Source: Burkholderia sp. PAMC 26561 (GTDB lineage Bacteria > Pseudomonadota > Gammaproteobacteria > Burkholderiales > Burkholderiaceae). From it: a stretch of DNA of 64,000 nucleotides. Under the pieces are notes generated by a model. That model had not been told where the DNA came from and made no database searches. It was given only the letters and a program-made list of their open reading frames with translations. The stretch spans positions 2,046,001 through 2,110,000 of the forward strand of contig NZ_CP014306.1 in the NCBI RefSeq assembly GCF_001557535.2, in the 5' to 3' direction. Positions 38,941 through 47,580 of the stretch are shown in pieces. The translations under genes and the position numbers were made by a program. Position 1 is the first letter of the stretch. Each line of letters opens with the position of its first letter.

Positions 38941-39668
38941 ATGTCGAACTGCAAGCCAAAGTCGAACGCCTGGACGCGTTGCTCGATTCCATCGCGCAAC
39001 GCCATGCGAACGTCAAACTAGCCAGCAGCCTTGCCGCCGAAGACATGTTGCTCACACACGCGATTCTTTCGCGTGGGGTGAAGATCGGCATCTTCTCGCT
39101 CAACACCGGTCGTTTGCATGCTGAAACGCTCGACATGCTCGATCGCGTGAAAGAGCGCTATGGCTACGACATCGAACAGTTTCACCCGCAGCCGGAAGCG
39201 GTCGAAGAATACGTTCGCGACCACGGTCTGAACGCCTTCTATGAAAGCGTCGATCTACGCAAAAGCTGTTGCGGCATTCGCAAGGTCGAGCCGCTCAATC
39301 GTGCGCTGAGCAACGTGAGCGCATGGGTCACGGGACAGCGCCGCGAGCAGTCGGTCACACGCGTGGAACTGCACGAAGAAGAACACGATGCACCGCGCAG
39401 TATCGCCAAGTTCAATCCGCTTGCGGACTGGACCGAGGCAGAAGTCTGGGATTATCTGAAAGCCTTCGATGTCCCCGTGAACCCGCTGCATGCGCGTGGT
39501 TATCCGAGCATTGGCTGCGAGCCATGCACACGCGCAATCCGTCCGGGCGAAGACAGCCGGGCCGGCCGCTGGTGGTGGGAGTCGCGGGATACGAAGGAAT
39601 GCGGCTTGCACGTCACGAACATCAAGATCGTGGAAGACCGGAGCGTCGCGCCCAGTTCGGCGCTCTGA
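38937..39668 (+). CDS. cysH: Adenylyl-sulfate (APS) reductase
   Basis: A 243-residue thioredoxin-dependent reductase. It has the CC...CxxC set of the assimilatory APS-type enzymes: C111-C112 and C194-C197 (SIGCEPC), which hold a 4Fe-4S cluster, and the nucleophile C222 in ECGLH. The PAPS-only enzyme lacks the CC/CxxC set. This fits the absence of an APS kinase gene in the operon. Confidence 0.95.
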   Translation: MNVELQAKVERLDALLDSIAQRHANVKLASSLAAEDMLLTHAILSRGVKIGIFSLNTGRLHAETLDMLDRVKERYGYDIEQFHPQPEAVEEYVRDHGLNAFYESVDLRKSCCGIRKVEPLNRALSNVSAWVTGQRREQSVTRVELHEEEHDAPRSIAKFNPLADWTEAEVWDYLKAFDVPVNPLHARGYPSIGCEPCTRAIRPGEDSRAGRWWWESRDTKECGLHVTNIKIVEDRSVAPSSAL

Positions 39669-39735
39669 ACGTATTTGATATTGACGCACGGCGCCTCCAC
39701 CTGGTGCCGTGCAAAGTAACCGAGGAACGACGCAT

Positions 39736-40698
39736 ATGAGCAGCACGCTCGATTCAACAGTCAACGCGCCCATCGCCAATCGCGGGACGCGGATGGACCA
39801 TCTGGACTGGCTCGAAGCTGAGTCGATTCATATCCTGCGCGAACTCGTCGCCGAATGCAGCAAGCCCGCGCTGCTGTTCTCGGGCGGCAAGGATTCGGTC
39901 GTCGTGCTGCATCTCGCGTTGAAGGCGTTTGGCCTGGGCGCGGGCCGCAAGACCGTGCTGCCGTTTCCGCTGGTTCATATCGACACGGGCCACAACTTCA
40001 ATGAGGTCATCGACTTCCGCGATCGCCGCGCCGCTGAAATTGGCGCTGAACTGGTGGTCGGTCACGTCGAGGATTCGATCAAGAAAGGCACCGTGCGCCT
40101 GCGTCGCGAAACGGACTCGCGTAACGCGGCGCAAGCGGTGACATTGCTCGAGACCATCGAAGAACATGGTTATACGGCGCTGATCGGCGGCGCGCGTCGG
40201 GATGAAGAAAAGGCCCGTGCGAAAGAACGCATCTTCTCTTTCCGCGATGAGTTCGGCCAGTGGGACCCGAAAGCGCAGCGCCCGGAATTGTGGAGCATCT
40301 ATAACGCGCGTTTGCATAACGGCGAGCACTTGCGCGTGTTCCCTATCTCGAACTGGACCGAACTGGATATCTGGCAATACATCGGACGCGAGAAGCTTGA
40401 GTTGCCGTCGATCTATTACGCGCATGATCGCGAGATCATCCGACGCAACGGCTTGCTCGTGCCACTGACGCCGCTCACGCCGCTGCAGGAAGGGGAAGTA
40501 TCGGAGGTGGCGCAAGTGCGTTTCCGTACCGTTGGCGACATCAGTTGCACGTGCCCGGTTGCAAGCGACGCTGACGACGTCGAGAAGATCATCGCGGAAA
40601 CGGCCGTGACGGAAATCACGGAACGCGGCGCCACGCGCATGGACGACCAAGCGTCCGAGGCGGCCATGGAAACGCGCAAGAAACAAGGTTATTTCTAA
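39736..40698 (+). CDS. cysD: Sulfate adenylyltransferase small subunit
   Basis: A 320-residue PP-loop ATP pyrophosphatase-type enzyme that makes APS from ATP and sulfate together with CysN. The PP-loop is LLFSGGKDSVV; other marks are LPFPLVHIDTGHNFNE, GGARRDEEKARAKER and NWTELDIWQYI. The ATG at 39736 is used, with AGGAA upstream; an earlier in-frame ATG would add 9 residues without a ribosome site. Confidence 0.97.
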   Translation: MSSTLDSTVNAPIANRGTRMDHLDWLEAESIHILRELVAECSKPALLFSGGKDSVVVLHLALKAFGLGAGRKTVLPFPLVHIDTGHNFNEVIDFRDRRAAEIGAELVVGHVEDSIKKGTVRLRRETDSRNAAQAVTLLETIEEHGYTALIGGARRDEEKARAKERIFSFRDEFGQWDPKAQRPELWSIYNARLHNGEHLRVFPISNWTELDIWQYIGREKLELPSIYYAHDREIIRRNGLLVPLTPLTPLQEGEVSEVAQVRFRTVGDISCTCPVASDADDVEKIIAETAVTEITERGATRMDDQASEAAMETRKKQGYF

Positions 40699-40731
40699 GC
40701 CTCACGCTGGCACAAGGAACAGGGAAACATC

Positions 40732-42054
40732 ATGAGCATTCATCAACCCGAAGACCTCGGCGTGTTGCGCTTCATCACCGCAGGCAGTGTGGACGACGGC
40801 AAGAGCACGCTGATCGGCCGCTTGCTGTTCGACAGCAAGGCGGTGTTGTCGGATCAGTTGTCGGCGTTGTCGCGCGCGAAGAACAAGCGCACCGTCGGCG
40901 ATGAAATCGACCTGTCGCTGCTGACCGACGGCCTCGAAGCCGAGCGCGAGCAGGGCATCACCATCGACGTGGCATACCGCTATTTCGCGACGGCGAAGCG
41001 CAAGTTCATCATCGCCGATACCCCCGGACACGAGCAGTACACGCGCAACATGGTGACGGGCGCATCCACGGCGCATGCCGCGATCATTCTCGTGGACGCC
41101 ACGCGCGTCACGTTCAAGGACGGCGTTGCGCAATTGCTGCCGCAGACCGTGCGTCATAGCGCGATCGTCAAGTTGCTCGGGCTGCAGCACGTGATCGTCG
41201 CGATCAACAAGATGGACCTGATCGACTTCAGCGAGTCGCGTTTCAACGAGATCCGCGATGCTTATGTCGAGCTCGCGCGCCGGCTCAATATCAGCAATGT
41301 GCGCTTCGTGCCGGTATCGGCGTTGAAGGGCGACAACATCGTGACCGCCAGCGAACGCATGCCGTGGTACGCGGGCGAACCGCTGCTCGATCTGCTCGAA
41401 GCATTGCCGGTAGCGCAGCCTGTCGAGCAGGCGCTGCGCTTTCCGGTGCAATGGGTCGCGCGTCAGGACGGCAACAAGGCCGACGATTTCCGCGGTTACA
41501 TGGGGCGCGTGGAGTCGGGCGAAGTAAAGCTCGGCGATTCCATCACCGTGCTGCCCGCCAACCGGGATGCCACGGTGGCCGAGATCATTGCGCCGGTGCC
41601 GGGCGGTGTCGGGCAAGTAGATCGCGCGTTCGCGGGCCAGACGGTGACCATCCGCCTTGCCGAAGATATCGATGTCTCGCGCGGCGATACGTTCGTGCCG
41701 CGCAACGCGACCGGCGTGAAGGTGGAGCCGGCGAAAAAGCTCGATGCCGACCTTTGCTGGTTCGACGAAGAACCGCTTTCACCGCAACGCAAGTACTTGC
41801 TCAAGCAGACCACGAACACGGTGTTCGCGCGGATCGGTGCGATCAAGGAAGTGCTGGACGTGCATACGCTGTTGCATTCGGTTGATCGTCGTGATCTGAA
41901 CATGAACGACATCGGCCGCGTGGCGCTGACGCTGCAAAAGCCGATCGTCTGCGATGCCTACGATACGCATCAGGGTACCGGCGCGTTCGTTCTTATCGAT
42001 GAAGCGACGCATCACACGGTTGCGGCCGGGATGATTCGCTCGTTCTCAGCCTGA
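40732..42054 (+). CDS. cysN: Sulfate adenylyltransferase large subunit (GTPase)
   Basis: A 440-residue elongation-factor-like GTPase that drives APS synthesis. G1 is GSVDDGKST, G3 is DTPGHEQYT and G4 is NKMD. It ends at the EF-Tu-like domains without a C-terminal APS kinase (CysC) domain, agreeing with the APS-reductase route. It follows cysD by 33 bases and is 3 bases before the SUMT gene. Confidence 0.97.
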   Translation: MSIHQPEDLGVLRFITAGSVDDGKSTLIGRLLFDSKAVLSDQLSALSRAKNKRTVGDEIDLSLLTDGLEAEREQGITIDVAYRYFATAKRKFIIADTPGHEQYTRNMVTGASTAHAAIILVDATRVTFKDGVAQLLPQTVRHSAIVKLLGLQHVIVAINKMDLIDFSESRFNEIRDAYVELARRLNISNVRFVPVSALKGDNIVTASERMPWYAGEPLLDLLEALPVAQPVEQALRFPVQWVARQDGNKADDFRGYMGRVESGEVKLGDSITVLPANRDATVAEIIAPVPGGVGQVDRAFAGQTVTIRLAEDIDVSRGDTFVPRNATGVKVEPAKKLDADLCWFDEEPLSPQRKYLLKQTTNTVFARIGAIKEVLDVHTLLHSVDRRDLNMNDIGRVALTLQKPIVCDAYDTHQGTGAFVLIDEATHHTVAAGMIRSFSA

Positions 42055-42057
42055 GCA

Positions 42058-42819
42058 ATGACTATGGGTAAGGTTTATCTGATCGGCGCGGGGCCTGGTG
42101 CTGCAGACCTGATCACGGTTCGCGGCGCCCGGCTGCTGAGCCAGGCGCAAGTGGTTCTGCACGATGCGCTGATCGAGCCCGCCATGCTTGACTACGCGCC
42201 CGACGCGCATCGGATCGCCGTCGGCAAGCGTTGCGGACAGCGTTCGACGGCGCAGCATTTCATCAACAAGCAGATCGTCGATGCCGCGCGCGAGCATGAC
42301 ATCGTCGTGCGTTTGAAGGGAGGCGACCCCATGCTTTTCGGTCGCGCCGATGAAGAAATGCGCGCACTCGAAGCCGCGGGTATCGAATATGAAGTGGTGC
42401 CGGGGATCACGGCCGCGCTGGCGAGCGCTGCGACGCTGAAGCGCTCGCTCACGTTGCGCGGGGTATCGCGGAGCGTGGCGTTGGCGACCTATAGCCGCGC
42501 GCCGGACAGCGACGAGATCCGCGAGCAGGCCAGCGCCGATTCTCTCGTGTTCTACATGGGCCGCGACAGCGCGCCGGAGATTGCGCAGCAATTGATCGAT
42601 GCAGGACGGGCGGGATCGACGCCGGTTGCTATCGTCGAGGCCTGCAGTACCGAGCGCGAGCGTTCGTTGACGCTGACGCTGGGTGAAATGGCACGTGGTG
42701 ATGCACAGGATTGGCTCGATGCATCGCAGCCGAGTTTGCTGATGATCGGTGAGGCGTTCGCGGAGCGCGCGCTGGCAGAAGCCGGTCAGGTGAAAGCGGC
42801 CTTGCAAGCGGCGGCTTGA
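42058..42819 (+). CDS. cobA: Uroporphyrinogen-III C-methyltransferase (SUMT)
   Basis: A 253-residue SAM-dependent methylase that makes precorrin-2 for siroheme or cobalamin. Landmarks are LIGAGPGAADLITVRGARLL, the VVRLKGGDPMLFGR motif and VVPGITAALASAATLKRSLT. It is only the methylase part of CysG; no dehydrogenase/ferrochelatase domain is attached. In the cys operon its job is siroheme supply for CysI. A terminator follows. Confidence 0.93.
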   Translation: MTMGKVYLIGAGPGAADLITVRGARLLSQAQVVLHDALIEPAMLDYAPDAHRIAVGKRCGQRSTAQHFINKQIVDAAREHDIVVRLKGGDPMLFGRADEEMRALEAAGIEYEVVPGITAALASAATLKRSLTLRGVSRSVALATYSRAPDSDEIREQASADSLVFYMGRDSAPEIAQQLIDAGRAGSTPVAIVEACSTERERSLTLTLGEMARGDAQDWLDASQPSLLMIGEAFAERALAEAGQVKAALQAAA

Positions 42820-42832
42820 TGTCTTTCGATTG

Positions 42833-42872
42833 AAAGTCCCCTGCCGGTCGATGACCGGCAGGGGACTTTTTT
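42833..42872 (+). terminator. Rho-independent terminator of the cys operon
   Basis: A 17-bp stem (arms 42833-42849 and 42853-42869) with a 3-base loop, followed by a T-run. It sits between the SUMT gene and the convergent hipA. Confidence 0.92.
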
Positions 42873-42878
42873 ATTGCG

Positions 42879-44183
42879 CTAAACCTTCTCGACTTCGCGC
42901 AGCCCTATGCTCTGCGGTTTGCGAAACGCTGAGGCGATCTTGTCGCACTCGGACTTGGGGACATCGAACGCCTCAAAGTAGGTTCGCCATTCCCGTACTA
43001 CACCCGACAGATGCTGGATGATTTCCGCTGCAGCGTGTTTGAGAAGCCCGAACCGCCCCGCAGCGGAGAGAGCATTATCGAGCGTCGCCAGGCGGCCCAT
43101 TGCCGGACCGACGCCGAGCACCAGGAAACGTTCGGAGCCGACCTGCGGCTTCGGGACTACATCGTAAAGCTCGCTCAGGCGCCAACCCTTGTTCGCACCG
43201 TCCCACACAAACGCATGATTACGAAGATGATCGTCGTCGTTCGTCACGAGGATGTTGAACACCATGCGTTTGAACAGTTCGAGCTTGTCAGCCGCGACAA
43301 AACCAACCGCGCCGCGCTCGCTCAGCGTATCCGACAGATCCGTGTAGCTGGCGGAGGCAGTATCGCTTTCGTGCATCTTGAGCATGGTTAGAGCACTGAC
43401 GACGTGCCGTTTGCCAAAGCTTCCCTCCGGCAACGGCACGCGGTCGAACCGCTCGATCAACATGACATCGCGTCCGTCGGGAAGGTGAACGGACCGGGTC
43501 GCCGGCACCCGCATGCCGCACTCACGGGCAAGCTCCAGCGTTGCGCGTTCTACCAGCGGCACGTTGAAACCGTCGCGGGCAACCGGGAATTTTGCGACCC
43601 ACTGGCGGTTATCGTCGAGCAGCACGGCTTTTGGCCTTGCGCCGCCGAACGTCGCGCCTACGCTAAATAGCAATTGCAGTTTCTTCGGAACCGGCTTGCC
43701 TTCCTGAATCATCGCGGCGGCATCGAGTAGATAGGACAGCGCTTTTGCATCCGGCAATTTGCCCGGCTCCGCAGGTGAGGTCGGCGAGTCCCTGAAATCG
43801 AGCGCGCCCGTGCGGTGCGGACCGGCATGAGCGAGATATTCGGTCTCGGGCAGACCATCGGGCGCTGCCCGCAGCATATTCTCGATAACCCGCCGGCCCC
43901 AGAAGTCCGGCGCCGCGTCGCGAATCGCGCCAAATAACGCCAGTCCCGCTGGTGGTTGAAACACCACTTCTTTTGTTTTTTTTGCCTCGCTCAACGGCAT
44001 GCTGACCGGGTCTACGGCCGTGGCGTTCGCGCGTTGCAGATACTTGTTTCCATAGACGAAAGTCGATGCAGTCGGTCTGATTCCTTCCTCGAGGAGTTCG
44101 AGCTTGCCGGCAGGTACGGCCTCCGACGACCCTTCCAGCGTAATGAAGACGTATTTGCTCCACGTCGAGGTATTAAAAATCAT
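42879..44183 (-). CDS. hipA: HipA family toxin (serine/threonine kinase)
   Basis: A 434-residue HipA-type kinase. Marks are the Ser/Gly-rich phosphorylation loop SVGATFGGARPKAVL (174-188), ATP-binding K198 in VAKFP, ERFDR (244-248) and the catalytic NDDDHLRNHAF (315-325). HipA of E. coli phosphorylates glutamyl-tRNA synthetase and causes growth arrest; the target here is unknown. The ATG at 44183 lies inside the last codons of hipB (11-base overlap), the normal coupling for this pair. Confidence 0.9.
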   Translation of the reverse strand: MIFNTSTWSKYVFITLEGSSEAVPAGKLELLEEGIRPTASTFVYGNKYLQRANATAVDPVSMPLSEAKKTKEVVFQPPAGLALFGAIRDAAPDFWGRRVIENMLRAAPDGLPETEYLAHAGPHRTGALDFRDSPTSPAEPGKLPDAKALSYLLDAAAMIQEGKPVPKKLQLLFSVGATFGGARPKAVLLDDNRQWVAKFPVARDGFNVPLVERATLELARECGMRVPATRSVHLPDGRDVMLIERFDRVPLPEGSFGKRHVVSALTMLKMHESDTASASYTDLSDTLSERGAVGFVAADKLELFKRMVFNILVTNDDDHLRNHAFVWDGANKGWRLSELYDVVPKPQVGSERFLVLGVGPAMGRLATLDNALSAAGRFGLLKHAAAEIIQHLSGVVREWRTYFEAFDVPKSECDKIASAFRKPQSIGLREVEKV

Positions 44184-44514
44184 AGTCGTCCGTCTTCGCT
44201 GCGCTCTTGCGTGGGCGCACACGGGACTCTATCTGGCGGCGTGCTTCGCCTATCCGGTCGTTCTGAGGATTGGCGAGCGGCTCGAGCGTACCGAGAAGGC
44301 CTGCACGGTCGAATGCCTGAAGCCAGGATGCGAAACTCACGGAGACGTCGCCGCTTTCAATGCGTGCCAGGGTGCTCGGGCTCATGTTGGCCCGCTCGGA
44401 AAAGTCTTGCCGCGTCATGTTGCGCGCGATGCGTGCGGCGGCAACCGCGCGGCCGAACGAGGTCGCCCGCTGGTCCAGTTCAGGAGAGATGAAGTCCTTG
44501 TTGTTGCGTTTCAT
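44173..44514 (-). CDS. hipB: HipB-type XRE antitoxin
   Basis: A 113-residue protein with a Cro/C1-type helix-turn-helix at about residues 20-75 (AVAAARIARNMTRQDFSER, MSPSTLARIESGD) and a hydrophilic C-terminus ending DDYDF. It should bind HipA and repress the operon by binding the inverted repeats upstream. The ribosome site is weak, and the start codon directly abuts the operator. Confidence 0.9.
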   Translation of the reverse strand: MKRNNKDFISPELDQRATSFGRAVAAARIARNMTRQDFSERANMSPSTLARIESGDVSVSFASWLQAFDRAGLLGTLEPLANPQNDRIGEARRQIESRVRPRKSAAKTDDYDF

Positions 44515-44563
44515 TTTGTCTTATCTGACATATAAACCCACTTAATTAGTCAGTATAGACAAA
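44515..44563. promoter_or_regulatory. hipBA operator, imperfect inverted repeat
   Basis: Arms TTTGTCT-3-CTGAC and its near complement GTCAG-3-AGACAAA, with a spacer, immediately upstream of the hipB ATG. It covers the proposed -10 element. The half-site TATCTGAC also occurs in the repeat at 44600-44644. Confidence 0.65.
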
Positions 44564-44579
44564 TTCGACGCGACATCAA
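44552..44579 (-). promoter_or_regulatory. Probable hipBA promoter
   Basis: On the minus strand TTGATG (44574-44579) and TATACT (44552-44557) with a 16-base spacer. The -10 lies inside the operator, as expected for autorepression. Confidence 0.55.
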
Positions 44580-44599
44580 TCTTGTTGAGCGAAAAAAAT

Positions 44600-44644
44600 A
44601 GTCATATCTGACCAATAAACTGGTTTAATTGGTCAGATATGACT
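44600..44644. terminator. Long perfect inverted repeat: cbiX terminator and possible second hip operator
   Basis: Two perfect 17-bp arms (44600-44616 and 44628-44644) around an 11-base spacer. On the minus strand the hairpin is followed by A and seven Ts, so it is a terminator for the lptF-lptG-cbiX transcript. On the plus strand GTTTTT follows. The arms contain TATCTGAC, the same half-site as the hipB operator, so HipB may bind here too. Confidence 0.75.
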
Positions 44645-44699
44645 GTTTTTGCTGTTTCAATAGAGTGCGCGAGGCTCGAAGCGCTTGAATCTGCCGAGC

Positions 44700-45068
44700 T
44701 TATCCGATCTGGCGCAGGCAATACTGCGCAACTGCTTCCAGCACCGCTTCATCTTCCCCGACCGCCACCGCGCACTTGATCTCGACCGATGGAAACATTG
44801 CGCGGCATCGATCCAGCAACTCAGGAAGATCCCGCCGGATATGGCCGCCCTGGCCAAAAAACACGGGCACGACGGTAACGACATCACACCCGTCCGACCC
44901 AAGCTTTTCGATCGCCATGGGCAAATCCGGCGTCATCAATTCGAGGAACGCGAGGGAAACCGGATCGCTGCGCTGGGCGCGCAGCTTTGTCGCGAGGCGT
45001 TCGAAGGGCTCGGCCCAACGCGGATCACGTGCGCCGTGACCAAACAAAATCATGCCGTGCTTGCTCAT
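44700..45068 (-). CDS. cbiX: Short sirohydrochlorin chelatase, CbiX type
   Basis: A 122-residue class-II chelatase, about half the size of the two-domain SirB/CbiX. Key residues are the His in LFGHGARDPRW and the second His in FFGQGGHIRRDLP. Single-domain CbiX acts as a homodimer. It may insert iron into sirohydrochlorin for siroheme, or cobalt for B12. A GGAG site 9 bases upstream selects the ATG at 45068. It lies 40 bases behind lptG on the same strand. Confidence 0.88.
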   Translation of the reverse strand: MSKHGMILFGHGARDPRWAEPFERLATKLRAQRSDPVSLAFLELMTPDLPMAIEKLGSDGCDVVTVVPVFFGQGGHIRRDLPELLDRCRAMFPSVEIKCAVAVGEDEAVLEAVAQYCLRQIG

Positions 45069-45108
45069 TGCATGCTCCACAGAGGGCGAAACCGAGTGCC
45101 TGGTGTCT

Positions 45109-46257
45109 CTAGTGCCGATCGACCCAGCGCAGGCCGATCAATCCGACTATCAGATAGGCCAGTGCAGGCGCCGCGGCCGTGACGGGCGCGGGCCAGGTAT
45201 TCAACGTGCCGATGTGCGAAAACAGCGTGTTGATCAACTGGAAACTCATGCCGATCATGATGCCGCCAAACACCTTCACGCCGACTACGCCAGCACGCGT
45301 GTGCAGGTACGCGAACGGCAGCGACAGCACCAGCATCACCAGCACCGCGAGCGGATACAAGATCTTGCGCCAGAACGCGATCTGATACCGCTGCGAATCC
45401 TGATGATTTTCCGTCAGATGCTGGATGTATCGAAACAGGTTGAACATCGACATCCGGTCGGGCGAAACCAGCAGCACTGAGAGAATCTGCGGCGTCAGTT
45501 CGGAGCGCAACGAATACTCGGGCAACGTTGTCTGCTGCGCACGATAAACCGGATTCAGGGCGTCGCCGGGGTTCACCGTTTGCGGCGGTGCATCGACGAG
45601 TTGCGTGTCCGTCACGCCCGTAAGCTTCCAATGACCCGGTGGCTGGAATACGCCGCTTTTTGCAATGCGCACGTTGGTCAGGCGCAACAATGAATCGAAC
45701 TCATAGATCCGCACGTCCGCAATGGTCGTGTCAGGATTGAGGGTGCCGACGTTCACGAAACGCGTGACCTGCTCACCGTCGGCGCGTGCGGTCAGCGTGT
45801 CCTTCACCCAGACGCCGGATTCGAAGTTCATCGATACCGACGACCCCAGCGCCTCCAGCCTGACCTTTTCCGAAAGCTGATCGGAGTAGGGGCCCACCAC
45901 TTCGCCGATAACATAAGTGAGCAGGACCATCGGAATGCCGATTTTCATCAGCGAACGCAACGCCTTGCCGGTCGACAATCCCGACACACGGAAAATGGTG
46001 AATTCCGACGCCGCAGCCATTTGCGCGAACACGTAGATGGCGCTGATCAACGCGGCGACGGGGATGATTTCGTAAAAACGCGACGGCGTTTGCAGCGCGA
46101 CCCGAAGCACCGCCAGACCGAATTTGTAGTTGCCGTGCCCGACCGTATTCAGCTCATTGATCAGATCGAAAAAGAAGAACAGGCCGGAGAATGCAAATAG
46201 AATGAAAATGAACGCGAGATAAATCTGACGCGCGAAGTACCGTTCATAAATGCGCAT
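45109..46257 (-). CDS. lptG: LPS export ABC transporter permease LptG
   Basis: A 382-residue inner-membrane permease of the LptF/LptG (YjgP/YjgQ) family. It has N-terminal helices (IYLAFIFILFAFSGLFFFFDL), a periplasmic beta-jellyroll (about 130-290) that passes LPS to LptC, and three C-terminal helices (PLAVLVMLVLSLPFAYLHT). It starts 3 bases after lptF. With LptF and LptB2 it extracts LPS from the inner membrane. Confidence 0.94.
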   Translation of the reverse strand: MRIYERYFARQIYLAFIFILFAFSGLFFFFDLINELNTVGHGNYKFGLAVLRVALQTPSRFYEIIPVAALISAIYVFAQMAAASEFTIFRVSGLSTGKALRSLMKIGIPMVLLTYVIGEVVGPYSDQLSEKVRLEALGSSVSMNFESGVWVKDTLTARADGEQVTRFVNVGTLNPDTTIADVRIYEFDSLLRLTNVRIAKSGVFQPPGHWKLTGVTDTQLVDAPPQTVNPGDALNPVYRAQQTTLPEYSLRSELTPQILSVLLVSPDRMSMFNLFRYIQHLTENHQDSQRYQIAFWRKILYPLAVLVMLVLSLPFAYLHTRAGVVGVKVFGGIMIGMSFQLINTLFSHIGTLNTWPAPVTAAAPALAYLIVGLIGLRWVDRH

Positions 46258-46260
46258 GCG

Positions 46261-47358
46261 TCAGGCCCCCTTCGAACGCGTGAGGCTCGACAGCCGGAAC
46301 AGCGGCCGATTGCGAATGCGCATCCAGAAGATGAACGCCACCAGCACCGAAACCAGTATGTGCAGCCCGAGCAGTCCGACGACAAACGAAACGCGTCCCT
46401 GCTCGATCCATGACTGCACAACGTTCAGCAGGTTCGAATAAGTCAGGTAGATCAGCACGGCCATGACGAGATTGATGGTTCGGCTGCGTCGCGGATTCTG
46501 GTACGAAAGCGGGATGGCAAGCAGCATGAGGTTGAGCGCGATGAGCGGCAACCCGGCGCGCCAGGCGATTTCAGCAAGATTCGTGCGGCTTGGGTCGGCA
46601 AGCAGTTCGTTCGTGTACATGCCTGTGGTCGACGGCGTATTCACGAACTGCTGGCTCTGGATCTTCACGCCGTATCGCTCGAATTCCATGATCCGGAAAT
46701 TCGGCTGGCCGGGAATGCCGTCGTATCGGCGGCCGTTTTCCAGCACGACGAAACGGTCACCGTTCGCATGCGTTTCGGTATGACCATTCTTCGATACCAC
46801 CACGTTCACCTTGCCGCCTTCCGTGCTGGTCACGAACACGTTCTGCACATGCCCCTGGTCCGGCGACATCTTCTCGATGAAAAACACGCGGTGACTCGTC
46901 GGCGATTCGCGGAACTGGCCGGGGGCGAGCAGCGACACTTCATCGCGCTGCTGGAAACGTGCCTTGATGAGTTTGCTCTGCTGGTTCGACCAGGGCCAGC
47001 CGATGAACGCAAAGAAGATGATCAGGATGATGATCGGCGTGGAAAATACGGCGACGGGCCTGATCAGTGCGGTCTGGCTCACGCCGGACGCAAGCCACAC
47101 GACCATTTCCGAATCGCGATACCAGCGCGTGAGCACAAAAAGAATGGAGACGAACAGCGTGACGATCAGCATCACGGCCAGATAACCGATCACGGTGAGT
47201 CCGATCAGCACGACGACGTCGCGCGGATCGACCTGGCCTGACGCCGCGAAGCCGACGATGCGGATCATCATGGTGGTCAGCATGATGGTCAGCAGCACCA
47301 TGAATACGGCACCGGCGGTGTACGCGAGTTCACGCTGAAGGGAGCGTTGGAAGATCAT
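46261..47358 (-). CDS. lptF: LPS export ABC transporter permease LptF
   Basis: A 365-residue permease beginning MIFQRSLQRELAYTAGAVFM, typical of LptF. Membrane helices flank a periplasmic domain (SPTSHRVFFIEKMS, NVFVTSTEGGKVNVVVSKNG). The open frame continues upstream on this strand for more than 500 codons antisense to pepA, but the real start is the ATG at 47358. It is divergent from pepA (222 bases between), the standard arrangement. Confidence 0.95.
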   Translation of the reverse strand: MIFQRSLQRELAYTAGAVFMVLLTIMLTTMMIRIVGFAASGQVDPRDVVVLIGLTVIGYLAVMLIVTLFVSILFVLTRWYRDSEMVVWLASGVSQTALIRPVAVFSTPIIILIIFFAFIGWPWSNQQSKLIKARFQQRDEVSLLAPGQFRESPTSHRVFFIEKMSPDQGHVQNVFVTSTEGGKVNVVVSKNGHTETHANGDRFVVLENGRRYDGIPGQPNFRIMEFERYGVKIQSQQFVNTPSTTGMYTNELLADPSRTNLAEIAWRAGLPLIALNLMLLAIPLSYQNPRRSRTINLVMAVLIYLTYSNLLNVVQSWIEQGRVSFVVGLLGLHILVSVLVAFIFWMRIRNRPLFRLSSLTRSKGA

Positions 47359-47580
47359 TGATTGATAGCTTGAAGCCGGCGGCGACTGACGGTTGGACGA
47401 TATGCGGGCCCATCTTGGCGGCCGCATCTGGCCGCCATGCGATGACAAACGTGCAAACTGGACGAAGTCATGAGGGCAGACATTCGATCCGGGCATCGCT
47501 ACCTGTGACCGCCTCGGAAAAAATAGCGGATAATTGCGGCTTTCATCCTTCAGCCAAGATTTTATCCGAGGATAAGCGCG

